A stretch of DNA of 64,000 nucleotides from Allium sativum (lineage: Eukaryota > Streptophyta > Magnoliopsida > Asparagales > Amaryllidaceae): NCBI GenBank assembly GCA_030737875.1, contig CM060912.1:129589993-129653992 (forward strand), in the 5' to 3' direction. The notes under the pieces are model-generated. The model did not search any database. It saw only the letters and a list, made by a program, of their open reading frames with translations, and had not been told where the DNA came from. The position numbers were made by a program, and so were the translations under genes. Below are positions 1 through 10,400 of this stretch, one piece after another. Each line of letters starts with the position of its first letter. Within the stretch, counting starts at the first letter, position 1.

Positions 1-627
1 AATGTTAAAAATTACTGCAATGTGAATTACTGCCGATAAATCAACAATTATTGTATATAATTGCTGAGTTGATGAATGCTTGCTGATATATCAGCAATAA
101 TAGTGTACAATTGATGATATATCAGTAAGTATTTGAAGCTTGATGAAAAATTGAACTAGTTGAAGGTGAAATGAAAACTGCTGCAAAATATGCAATTGTT
201 ACAATATATTGCTAATAATTCAGCAATGTTTTTGCAGTTGATGCAAATATTTGCAAAAGTTGCTGAAATATCAGCAGTAATTGCAAATAATTGCATTGTT
301 TGCTGCAATATACTAAAGTGTGTTGTTTTTATTCATTTTTTGTAGTTTTAATGCATGAAAATGATGATTATTATGTGTTGAATTTAATTTTGAATTTTCA
401 TGATTTTTTTGATGATTTTTGAAATATAGGGACCTAATTTATAAAGTTTTAAGACAGGAGTTTTTGTGTATTTTGAAAGCTAAACTGGACCTGAGCCAAA
501 CTTACCTTTTATTTAACTTTAGAACTCCGCCGAATAAGACTTACAATAGCATTTATGGAAATAATAATTAAATTTCCATATCTACTTTCGTTTTCCAATC
601 CAATTTATCCTCTTAATTTCATTTCCT
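1..627. repeat. Palindrome-rich repeat upstream of element B
   Basis: No gene is visible. Positions 1 to about 320 repeat an imperfect palindromic word built on TTGCTGATATATCAGCAA, which is a perfect 18-bp palindrome at 80-97. Degenerate copies follow near 110-130, 205-230 and 260-280. Positions 320-627 are AT-rich and not recognised. Similarity to element B's 3' LTR begins abruptly at about 628, so the first ~740 bp of B's 5' LTR are missing. This segment is either older flanking DNA exposed by a deletion or part of another element. Confidence 0.55.
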
Positions 628-950
628 CGAAACTAATTTTGTTGGATCCATAATGTCAAATTATTGTTAGATTCCAAGTTTCGTAATTTTTAGAGTCAGT
701 ATGTGGCCGTACGGATTTTTAATGTGAAAAAAATTCAGTATTTTGACGGTTAAAAATACGCTGTGTGAGCAAACGGAGTCGGAATTCGATGAAACCAGTT
801 TCGTTGGGTCCGTAATGTCGAACTCTAGTCGTATGTCCAGTTTCGTAATTTTTGGATATCGTATGCGATCACAAGAATTATTAAGGACAAATACAAATAG
901 CGTAGGAGTAAATAATCAATATAGTAGTAATTAAATTTTCCTATAAAAAC

Positions 951-959
951 TCCTTAACA
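951..959 (+). promoter_or_regulatory. Candidate TATA box of element B 5' LTR
   Basis: CTATAAAAA is a near-ideal plant TATA box. It is preserved in the other LTR at 21392-21400, with the same context upstream (AATTAAATTTTC) and downstream (CTTAACACC). A transcript would start about 30 bp downstream and run through the LTR. Promoter use is inferred from sequence only. Confidence 0.5.
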
Positions 960-1807
960 CCTTCTAACCTAATTTCTATCTTGCAAAGTCAACAGACATC
1001 GCACCTCCATTTCAATGGAAAACCGTAAGGAAGAAAATCAAATGAATAAATCCCGAACAAATCAAAGAGCAATAGAAAAAATCCAAAACAAGTCTTGTTG
1101 CGTTTGGGAAGAGGAACTCTTCAATCTGGTAGTACCTATTTGGGTTCGATGCAAATGTTTTTAGCTGTTATTTTATACAGCGATGCTAGGGTTTATGATT
1201 TTGAGAAATTTAGACATCCGTTCAGGATTGAGGAGATGTTTTTGCATGAGTAGGCAAAGTTTGAGGGAGTTCGGCACAAATGTAGGTCGTTCGACGCACT
1301 GTAGCTCACATAACTGGTCTTCAAACGCGAGCCCTAAAGTGACGGCGAGTTGGTTCTTTTTTGGGTTGAGGTTGATAAGGAGTTGATTAGGTGAATTTAG
1401 GAGATTTTTGTTGGAATTGTTGTGAAGTGAGGGAGGAGACAATCGAATGGAAATGTTCGGCAATGGTGTTGAAGCTTTCTGGAGTCGCGATATTCTGTTT
1501 GAGGACGATGAACACTGTTCATCACAGGTTGGTGTAGAAGATGATTTGGACCGATGGTGAAAAGGGTGAGGCCCATTTAAATTATAACTTAAGTTAATCT
1601 TTTTAAATACTATCTGACTTGTAAATGTTATATCTGGGTCATACAATATCAGAATTTTGAACAGTCAGATCCATTGGGATCGTATGGACGAGGGCTACAT
1701 GATGGAACTGACTGGGAGTGAATTGGAGTCCGTTACAATTTATAGCAAAATAAATTGTTTGTTCTTAATCGACAACGGTTATCGATATTTAACGATAAAC
1801 CGCCAAT

Positions 1808-1822
1808 GTGAGTAAAACTCAC
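1808..1822 (+). promoter_or_regulatory. GTGAG splice-donor-like hairpin (B, 5' LTR)
   Basis: GTGAGTAAAACTCAC folds into a 6-bp stem and begins with a splice-donor-like GTGAGT. The identical sequence is at 22276-22290. Equivalent hairpins with different arms occur in A, C and D. Confidence 0.45.
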
Positions 1823-2040
1823 CAACTCTGAACAATTATATTTTTATAACATATTTCAAAACTGATTATTATCGGTTGACTGTTGTGTGTCAACTATTTG
1901 GTTGAATTGCTTATGTATTGGTTGAAATTATAGATAAATCGTTAATCAAATATTGATTCTGTTTAGCAGAATATTTCATATTGAAATGAAGTTGATGTTA
2001 ATTATATTGTTTAACATCTGTGATGTAGGGAAACCGGTTG

Positions 2041-2062
2041 GAGGGATCCAACTGGATTCCTC
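2041..2062 (+). repeat. GAGG-ATCC hairpin (B, 5' LTR)
   Basis: Arms GAGGGATCC and GGATTCCTC flank an AACT loop, giving a 9-bp stem with one G-U wobble in RNA. The same hairpin is at 22524-22545 in B's 3' LTR. Element A has it with a fully paired stem at 7937-7958 and 15098-15119. Confidence 0.5.
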
Positions 2063-2284
2063 AACATTTATTTTACTGTTTTTCATATATTGTAATATAT
2101 GATGTGATATATAATATGTGTTGATTACTTGTGTTGAATGATATCGATCATTGTTATTTGGGTATTTTAAATACCGTAAGAAATACTAGAATGTAGAAAC
2201 GGGGATTTTCAAAGTGTATTTTGAAAATAAATTATTTATATAAAATCAATGGATTTTATAAAAGAAAAAGGATTTTTTTAAAGA

Positions 2285-2420
2285 AAACAATTACAAAATC
2301 AAAAGGGTCTTGAAAAGGAAAATAATTGTAAACCAAATATAAAGGAAAATATTTGTAAACCAAATATAAAGCAAAATATTTGCAAACCAAATATAAAGGA
2401 AAATATTTGTAAACCAAATA
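2285..2420 (+). repeat. Minisatellite of ~25-bp units (B, 5' LTR)
   Basis: Four to five tandem copies of a unit around 'AAATATTTGTAAACCAAATA'. The same array is in the 3' LTR at about 22800-22890. Confidence 0.6.
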
Positions 2421-2749
2421 GAAATGAATAAATCGAGTTATAAAAAGGAAATATTTATTTTGAAAATAAATAGAGTTATAAAAGGGATTTACTGGGAAAT
2501 GAAAAGAATGTCATATAAGGAAATATTTGGCAAATGAATATAATTTTACATCAGGAAAGTTTAGACACATGCTTCTCACACGGGTATAACATGATATGGG
2601 TTTAAAGCATAGATTTTAAATAGAATCTGTTGTAACCGATAGATTGAGAAGATTATTTTACGAATAATATTTTATAAATTAAATAAAATATTTGTCATTG
2701 GATTAATAGAATAAATAAGTCATGACTTATATAGAGAAGTAAGAATCGA

Positions 2750-3890
2750 TTTCAATATCAATATTTGAAACTGAATATAGAAGTAGAGTTAATCAAAGGA
2801 GTTAATCAAAATGTGTAAATCAAAATGAGTTAGAGTTAATCGATTAGAGTTAGAGTTAACTGATTAGAGTTAGAGTTAATTGAAAAGGAATTATCGAATA
2901 TTAGTTATTTGAAAGAAGATTATCGAATATAGTTTATTTGAATAGAATTAAAGGAGTTAATCGAATATATTTTATTCGGATAGAATTAAAGGAGTTAATC
3001 TAATATAGTTTATTCGAATAGAATTAAAAGAGTTAATCGAATATATTTTATTCGAATAGAATTAAATGAGTTAATCGAATAAGAGTTAATCGAGTTAGAG
3101 TTAAATCGAATTATAGTTAACCGAAAGTAGTTAATCGAATTAGAGTTAATCGAAAGTAGTTATCAAATAGAGTTAATTGAAAAGGAAATATTGAATATAG
3201 TTTATTCGAAAGAAGATTATCGAATATAGTTTATTCGAAAGAAGATTATCTAATATAGTTTATTCGAAAGAAGATTACCGAATATAGTTTATTCGAAATA
3301 AGATTATCGAATATAGTTTATTCGAAAGAAGATTATCGAATATAGTTTATTCGAAAGAAGATTATTGAATATTGGTTATTTGAAAAGAATTATCGAATAT
3401 AGTTTATTCGAAAGGAGTTAATCGAATATAGTTTATTCGAATAGATTAAAAGGAGTTAAATCTAAAGGAATTATCGAATATTAGTTATTCGAAAGGAATT
3501 ATCGAATATTAGTTATTCGAAAGGAATTATCGAATATAGTTTATTCGAAAGGAGTTAATGAATATAGTTTATTCGAATAGATTAAAAGGAGTTAAATCGA
3601 AAGGAATTATCGAATATAGTTTATTCGAAGAAAGGAGTCATCGAATATTAGTTATTCGAAAGGAGTTATCAAATATTAGTTATTCGAAAAGGGAGTTAAT
3701 CGAATATTACTTATTTGAAAAGGAGTTAAATCAAAAGGAGTTAACCGAATATTACTTATTCGAAAAGGGAGTTAATCGAATATTATTTATTCGAAAAGGA
3801 GTTAAATCAAAAGGGGTTAATCGATAGAGTAAATCAGTTAGAGTTATTGAATAGAGATTTATTCGAAAGAAAGTTAATTAAGGAAGTTTG
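2750..3890 (+). repeat. Palindrome array of B 5' LTR (TCGAATA-TAGTT-TATTCGA)
   Basis: About 1.1 kb of tandem, imperfect 25-35 bp units. The core of most units is TCGAATA, a short spacer such as TAGTT, then TATTCGA. The arms are exact reverse complements, so each unit can form its own small hairpin. Spacers vary (AGAATTA, GAAGATTA, GGAGTTA). The predicted frame at 3558-3827 is a by-product of the repeat. The same array is in the 3' LTR, where element C inserted into it. Confidence 0.8.
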
Positions 3891-5277
3891 TTAAAGATCT
3901 AAAAGAAGAACTTTTTCTATTTCGAAGTTAGAAATGTTGTTCAGTTAAGGTCTGAGAGGTTTTTGATTGACTCCATTTTTAACCAAGGAATGACTAAGGT
4001 TCGATAGTAAAGGGGGTTAAATGAATATAGTTAATGGTTTGAATTGGCATAGCAATGTGTTATTTAAAACATCTGTTTAAATCCAATGAATGAGTTTTGG
4101 AAACATTTTCCAAATATAATAAGAGATATTTTCTAATTATAGAAAATGAAAAGTTTGATGTTAAAGAATACTAGAATGACAGTGATACGTGAAAAAGAGA
4201 TGGAAATGTTTTCCAATGATTTATAATGTATATTTTCTAAATTTAGAAAATAGGAAATGTTGCATATATGGAAACAGGAGATGAAAATGAACTAAAGAGA
4301 TAAATGTTAAATGATGATTGATCGATATAATTTCCATATGGAAATAATATCATTGTTTGCACACGTATTTTCATTTGATAGTTAAATCACCGACTATCAA
4401 GGTTTTTGGCCATTTTTACGTTGTTAATATGGAGGGACCAGTTGGATTATTATCCGAAGAACCACTCCGTATTGGCATAAGCATTGCGAACCAAGTATGC
4501 TAAATATATTGAAGACGGAGTAAAGTGCAAGGGCTATTATATAAATCTTAGGTAGAGATTGCTTAAGATGGATATACTCAATAGTGCCTTCGGTTTGTCC
4601 AGTCCCAGGGCAACCTATATGGAAGAATGTCTGACAGAGTATATTTAATAGATCGCGGAAGTTGATCTCTTCAAACGTATTTACGTTTGGTGGCGGAGGA
4701 ATTCGTTTCTCTTAGCTTTATACCCGTATTATTTTTGAGGAAATCAATTTGTGATTTGGTAGGTATGGCGATGTGTCATTCGAAGTAAATGGAGGAGTGA
4801 TCTGTTAAAAGATACGTTTTGACCTCGAGCCTCATCAACTCGGAAATGACAAAAATCGGGTAGGCGGCATGGCTAAGTGGGCCACACCCAATTAAGGTAT
4901 ATTGTCACCATCTAGAGAATATTCATATTTGTACTTCTTTCAATTCTGTATCTCCCGGGGACAGTTAGTTTGGAATACTAACAGAGGGGTGGCAATATAT
5001 TCGATACACTCAAGAGAAATGAGTGGTCGGTCATGTATGGCTGAGTTGCAAGATGTTCTTGTTGAACTCTAGTGTATCGCTTCTAGAGTACACTAATCAG
5101 ACGGTGGATCCATACCTTATCATAGTTGGAATCCATTCCCCAAATAAGAGCCTACGGTTTTGATTGTATATTATATATGTAGAACGTTAGATGCAAGTGT
5201 TATGCTATATTTCTATTTACTTGATCTAGACATTATTATAATATTAGACAAGTATCGTTTTAGAAATATTTTGGGTT

Positions 5278-5326
5278 ATCGTAAGGTAAAAACCATCCGT
5301 GTTTATGTATGGATCGGTCTTACAAT
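5278..5326 (+). ncRNA. Terminal-region stem-loop H0 (B, 5' LTR)
   Basis: Left arm ATCGTAAG (5278-5285) and right arm CTTACAAT (5319-5326) flank a conserved loop starting GTAAAAACC. One pair is broken here. B's 3' LTR keeps the matching right arm CTTACGAT (38918-38925), so the B ancestor probably had a perfect 8-bp stem. RNA status is inferred from pairing and conservation. Confidence 0.4.
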
Positions 5327-5414
5327 TATCTTTTGGTTCAAAAGGATTTTTGAAAGTTAAATCAAATGATTTGAGTTTACTCACACTAGTCCATGTTGCT
5401 TAACTGGTACGTCT

Positions 5415-5620
5415 GATAGGGGGTTCTCGCTTCGCGGTTTGGTGGCGAACCGGAGACTCTTACCCCTACAGGTCCTGCAATATAGCGGGTTTGTCGAGTC
5501 GAGAGGCTGGCCGTAAAGCATGGAGTTGGGGTACCTCTATAAGCCACGGGGGGAGGTTAGCCCTCTGCCTTGGGGGATGAGGGATGGTTGAAAGGCCTAC
5601 CAAATTTTTGGGACTTTACA
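5415..5620 (+). repeat. Alternative LTR-end module X (B, 5' LTR)
   Basis: The last ~205 bp of this LTR do not match the end of B's 3' LTR (38990-39410). They match the PBS-proximal end of element D in reverse (58076-58300). Shared stretches include 'GGTTCTCGCTTCGCGG', 'TGGTGGCGAAC' and 'GAGACTCTTACCCC', plus a region around 'GATGAGGGATGGTTG'. It is moderately GC-rich against an AT-rich background. It also holds a short inverted repeat TTCGC...GCGAA. Confidence 0.65.
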
Positions 5621-6053
5621 GTTGGTATCAGAGCTTAAGTTATTACCTTGGCTTTGTGGCGTGAATCAGTAGAGATAGGGTTAGTAATACCCTAGATTGA
5701 GTTGAGTACTAGTGAGCGTATGTGTTAATTGATATAAAAAATATATTCTATATTGTGGTGATTTATTGGTTGAGTTGTTTATGGATTCAGGTTGATCAGT
5801 TTGATCCACTGTATCGGTAGGAGTTTCTAAACACTCGAATACGATGGGTCGACACGATATGTTTTGAAAAAAGGATAAATGAAAATAATTTTACCCAAAG
5901 TATATTTTGATATAAAGAAAATATATATATTGGAATTATAATATATTTGATATATTGGTTGTTATTATAATCAAGTAAGATTATTAATTAAATGGTTATG
6001 TAAATAACCAATCAGAATTCATACAAGTGTAGTATATGAAATCAGATGAATTA
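5621..6053 (+). mobile_element. Element B interior, 5' part, with primer-binding site
   Basis: TGGTATCAGAGC (5623-5634) is the standard plant initiator tRNA-Met primer-binding site, two bases after the LTR end. The 420 bp that follow are non-coding and align with element A's interior (12121-12560). The part ends at the target site AATTA (6049-6053) where A inserted. Confidence 0.85.
6049..6053. repeat. Target-site duplication of element A, left copy
   Basis: AATTA lies directly before the first TG of element A. The same AATTA (19276-19280) lies directly after its last CA. A perfect 5-bp duplication is what a Ty3/gypsy integrase leaves. Confidence 0.9.
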
Positions 6054-6620
6054 TGTAACGACCCAGATTTTTTGGTCGGTTTATTTTAAATATTTAATAT
6101 TATTTATAATATAGAGCTGATAATATAAATCGATTTTCATATTGAGTTATAAATCTAACTACCGTAATACGGGATATATATTGAATTCGAAGTTAGAATT
6201 GAATCAAAACAGTTCAGATAATAAATATAAATTCTATGTGAATGTAATCGATAATGGTAATGATATATTATCGAGGAATTTATTTGTTTATAAATTTAAA
6301 TTTATTTTTCATCTATTTAAAATGATTATTCTATATACATTTAAATTAAATATAAAATATATTCGGTTAGTTCAGAATGTGTTAAACTGTTGAAATAACA
6401 ATGGTTGCGGTAAAATAGCGGTTCTGATTTTCGAATAAGGGTACCACAAGATATTTTAGTTATCAAATTAAATAAATTCCTATAAAATGTTTTATCAGCC
6501 GACCTAATTTACTTCCTATGGAAACCTAGTTCCCTCGAGCCACAAAACTGTCTCCCGCTCTCGTTATCAGGGAAACACAATTTTAATGGCCTGTGTACCT
6601 TCTGTCTTTTCCCCCCTCAT

Positions 6621-6628
6621 CTATAAAA
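6621..6628 (+). promoter_or_regulatory. Candidate TATA box 1 of element A 5' LTR
   Basis: CTATAAAA in a pyrimidine-rich region, followed by CGCGACCTCG. It is duplicated at 13802-13809 in the 3' LTR. Confidence 0.4.
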
Positions 6629-6738
6629 CGCGACCTCGTTCTGTGATTTTCCATCCATTTCCGTTCTCCCTTATAATCACATACAAAGGCTTCTCTTTTA
6701 ATTCATTCTCGGTTCAATTAAAAAACCCCATGTTTCCC

Positions 6739-6748
6739 TTATATAATA
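6739..6748 (+). promoter_or_regulatory. Candidate TATA box 2 of element A 5' LTR
   Basis: TTATATAATA followed by CACCGCTCCTCC, just upstream of the GC-richer leader. The same sequence is at 13920-13929. I cannot tell which of the two boxes is used. Confidence 0.4.
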
Positions 6749-6779
6749 CACCGCTCCTCCTAAAAGCCTAAAAATCAAA

Positions 6780-7164
6780 AGCCACCTTCTGTTTTTCTTG
6801 TTTCGGAATTCGAAATCAATTCGAATGAAATCAAAATCAAAAACGAAGTTGCCGAACATGTTCTGCGAAGGGTACGGGGTTTTCGACGATTTTAAGTTCA
6901 AATGCGGTTTCGATTTTGGGGGTTCGGGCTTCTGGAGGCTTGCGAGCTGAAAGGGAGTTAGGCTCTTGATTTTGAGGTGAACTCGAGCTCGATTTTTGAG
7001 TCGCGATTTGGGGTGTCGCGATGTGATGTAGGGGTTCGAAGTTCATCTGGATTGAATTTGGGAAGAAGTTGCGAGCTAGGGGTTTGAGTATGAATGGATT
7101 TAGGAAATTTCATGAAGAATGGGAAGATGGTTCAGACAATATTCGAACCAGGAAATAGTAAGGT
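6780..7164 (+). other. GC-richer leader of element A 5' LTR
   Basis: This stretch, downstream of the TATA boxes, is clearly richer in G+C and CpG than its surroundings. It ends at an AAG/GTATAA donor-like site near 7163. A plausible acceptor (TATTAG) ends at 7446. I read it as a possible transcribed, spliced leader exon. The short frames on both strands show no domain. Confidence 0.3.
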
Positions 7165-7602
7165 ATAATTTTTGCTTTGAAAACATATACAAAAATTGAT
7201 GTATATAATTAGTAGTGATTAAGTCAGTATAAATAAATTTATAGAGTTAGCTAGTGGAGTATTAAAGCATAAATCAACTGGTTAATCCGAGATTAAGGAA
7301 AAGTTGGGCTTCTAATGTTATCATTTGAAATAATGGATTAAGTGTGTTAATAATGATAATAAACCTTAGTAAGGTCATTAATGGATTTATTAATTAAATT
7401 AATTAATTCAATAACTTATAAAAATCATAATTTATTTTTATATTAGATTCGAGTAAGACGAAGTACAATGGAACCAGAACGACGAATACTTCGAAATAAA
7501 CTTGGTTGGAACTAGATGGGAGCTTGCTGGTAATTCTGATTATATTAAACACTCGTTTGATTTAATCAGAAACCAATGGTTATTTCGACAAAGGAAAATC
7601 CG

Positions 7603-7617
7603 GTGAGTAAATCTCAC
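7603..7617 (+). promoter_or_regulatory. GTGAG splice-donor-like hairpin (A, 5' LTR)
   Basis: GTGAGTAAATCTCAC is preceded by CCG, so it reads CCG/GTGAGT, a good plant 5' splice site, inside a 5-bp stem. It is repeated at 14784-14798. Confidence 0.45.
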
Positions 7618-7698
7618 TCACCTTTAGAATTATTTTTATAATTGTTTGTTGCTTGTGTGAATGCTTCCTGGTTATTTTATATATATTAGTTATCTAGG

Positions 7699-7699
<1 letters not shown>

Positions 7700-7751
<52 letters not shown>
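7700..7751. repeat. (TA)n microsatellite in A 5' LTR
   Basis: About 52 bp of TA. The 3' LTR has about 31 bp at 14881-14911. This accounts for most of the length difference between the two LTRs. Confidence 0.95.
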
Positions 7752-7753
<2 letters not shown>

Positions 7754-7936
7754 GTTGATTGATTGGTTGGATTCCCGCAGTCTCATTAGCGGATGCCCGC
7801 AGTTTCATAGCGGATGATTACCCTATACGCCCCACGCTATGATTAGTGGATGACCTTCTATACCGCGATATTCTGCCACGAAGCAGAATTGGTATTATTT
7901 ATGTGCTAACATCTGTGGATGCAGGAAAACAGGTTG

Positions 7937-7958
7937 GAGGAATCCAACTGGATTCCTC
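7937..7958 (+). repeat. Perfect 9-bp hairpin (A, 5' LTR)
   Basis: Arms GAGGAATCC and GGATTCCTC with an AACT loop. It is identical at 15098-15119, and B has a wobble version. It lies just after a 'GGATGCAGGAAAACAGG' stretch shared with B. Confidence 0.55.
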
Positions 7959-8239
7959 AAAAATATATTATCTGTTTGTTTATTTGTTTGCATATATATT
8001 TTTATATATGATGTGTTAGAAAAATAAATAATTCGTTGCTTTGTGTGTTTAAATATCACTGGGCTTAAGTAATGATATTTAAAAATATCGTGAAAGGATA
8101 TTGGAGATTTAAAAAGGGAAAATTCTATTTTTAAATAGAATTTGAATTTTAAATGGAATAAGATAAAACTTGTTTTTTTTGAAAAATAAAACAAGTAGTT
8201 TCTTTTTAAACGAAGTTTATAAATAGTTCTTTTATAACG

Positions 8240-9420
8240 AAGTTATAAATGAAGTGAAAAGAATTATCATTTGATAATTCAGAAATAGAAATTCAAGTGC
8301 GAAATTGGAGTTTGAAATGAAATTTCAAAACAGGATGTGAAATGAAATTTTTAAATATATATAACTCAAATGAAATTTGGGTATAACATTTGAATTTTAA
8401 AAGGGAGTTAAATATTTGAATTTTAAAAGGAGATTGAATATTAGAAATTCAAATAGAAGTTCAAATAGAATTTGAATAGACGAAATTAGGATGAAAAATA
8501 GAATTTGAATTCAAGGAATTAAAAATCAAATTTGAATTCAAAGGAATTCGAATAAAGAAATTCAAATAGAGATTTGAATGTAGAATTTCAAAATAGAATT
8601 TGAAATATAGAATTTCAAAGAAGGATTTGAATAGAATTTGAAATATAGTATTTCAAGGAAGAATTCAAATGTGAAATTTGAATGGAGATTTGAATGGAAT
8701 TTAAAAAAAGAAATTCGAATTGAGATTTGAAATAGAAATTCGAGTATTGAATTTGAACATGGAATCGAATAAAGAAATTCAAGTAGAAATTTGAATATGA
8801 GATTTCAAAATAGAATTTGAAATAAACTTTGAAATAGGATTTTCAAAGTAGAATTGGAAATAGAATTTCAAATAGGATTTCAAAATAGGAAATCCAAATA
8901 GTTTTGAAATGGAATTTGAATTCAAGGGAATTCCAATGAGTTTGAATATTAGAAATTCAAATGGTGTTGAAAATGTGTTTGAATATTAGAAATTCAAATG
9001 GTGTTGAAATGAATCTGAATATTAGGAATTCCAATGGGGTCGGAAATGGAAAATGAAATTCGAATGTAAGAGATTCAAATTGAATTCAAATCGGATTTGA
9101 TCTATGGAATTTGAATATGAAATTCAAATGGGTTTAAAAACTATGGAATTTTGAATATAGAATTTAAAAAGGAGTTTGAATATTTGAACTTCAATAGGAT
9201 TCAAATATAGAAATGGGAATATAGAAGTTCAAATGGAATTTGAGTATAAAGTTTGAATAAGAGAATTCAAATGAATTCAAGTCTAGAATTTGAATATAGG
9301 GAATTCAAATAGAAATTCAAATATTGAATTTGAATATCAAATAGAAAAGGAATTGGGATTTGAAATATAGAATTCAAAAGTGAGATTGGAATTTGAATCA
9401 AGGAATTCAAATAAGGTTAA
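8240..9420 (+). repeat. Palindrome array of A 5' LTR (ATTCAAAT / ATTTGAAT)
   Basis: About 1.2 kb of degenerate units built from ATTCAAAT, a short spacer and ATTTGAAT, or GAAATTC/GAATTTC variants. Adjacent arms are reverse complements. It is the counterpart of B's TCGAATA array but has a different sequence. The 3' LTR copy is at about 15420-16580. Confidence 0.75.
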
Positions 9421-9479
9421 AACGAAGTTGAATTCATTTTAAAGAAGTTAAAAAGTTTATATTTATAAATATAATTAAA

Positions 9480-10400
9480 ACGAACTCGCCGCAGCGCTGC
9501 AGTTCGTAAATTAGCGATTCGAACTTCAATTGAGTATACAGGACTCAATTGAAGTCGAAATTCTGCGAAACAAGAAACGTCAGGACCGATTTGATAATAG
9601 TTTTCTAATGAAGGAGAAAAATCTGGATTTCGTCGTATAGATTTTGAGTTATGTCAAAATCAAATTTTCAGAAAAACAGCGCCAGAACCATTATAAAACC
9701 ATAACGGTTTATTTAATTAAATTAAAGGATTTTAAGCAAATAAAAATCGAAATTTCTATTTAGAAAAATCCAGATGTGAGTTATAAAATATATGTGAACT
9801 CCAGTGGAGTAATGAGTTGATTTCTGAAATAGAAATCAGATTTTTGATTTATTGAATAGAGTTAACTAAATTGAATAGAAATTAGTTAATGGGATTTCGA
9901 ATGAATATTGAGCTTTAAATAAGTGAATTCGATTTGAGAATTTATATTCGAAATAGAAAAAGAGAACTAGAATTGAATTGAAATTGAAATTGAAATTCAA
10001 TTTGATTATGAACGAGTTAAACATTTTATTTGAACGTGTTATGTTCAACAAAGAAGTGAAATAGGCAAAAGGGCTAATTAAAGAATAATTGAGCGAAACT
10101 GAATTCAAACGATTCAAAATTGAATTCAAACGAATGGATTGAGTTGAATTGAATTGAAAACAGGTGAACAGGTGTTAAACAGATATGGGATGGAGTATAT
10201 GAAGATTTTTATTTATGTGCCCGACAAAAGGTACCTGTTTAATTCATATATGAGGTTTTATGCGCCGTATCGGCAAGCCGCTTGGCTTTTTCTTTTTCTT
10301 TTTGAAATAAGAAGGACCGGGACAGCTATTTGAAATTTCCCGATGCTCCCGATACAGGGGAGGTTATGGCGAAATTTTCCGGAAATTTAAGGAGTTAGAA
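9480..10400 (+). repeat. Displaced U3-like and 3'-interior-like block inside A's LTR
   Basis: Positions 9480-9800 resemble the region ~280-590 bp from the start of B's 3' LTR (20630-20940): a GCAG/GCGGTAGTTCG-like stretch, then AACTTCAATTGAGTATAC, AGAAACGT and TTTTCTAATGAA. Positions 10210-10395 match the conserved block that in B, C and D lies in the interior before the polypurine tract (CCGACAAAAGGTAC, GCAAGCCGCTTGGC, GGGGAGGTTATGGCG). So A's LTR contains parts that other families keep elsewhere. Element F has the same arrangement. The copy in A's 3' LTR is at about 16640-17555. Confidence 0.6.

Larger units (their letters stand above)
628..5620 (+). repeat. Element B 5' LTR (truncated start)
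   Basis: It matches B's 3' LTR from about 628 (3' LTR position about 21086) through about 5390. It ends ACTTTACA directly before the primer-binding site. The first ~740 bp seen in the 3' LTR are absent. The last ~205 bp are replaced by a different module (see 5415-5620). The LTR contains a TATA box, two hairpins, a minisatellite, a long palindrome array and the terminal hairpin region. Confidence 0.8.

Noticed and set aside
2750..3890. CRISPR array
   Set aside because: Repeats are degenerate and contiguous, with no unique spacers of constant length and no cas genes. The sequence context is a plant retrotransposon.
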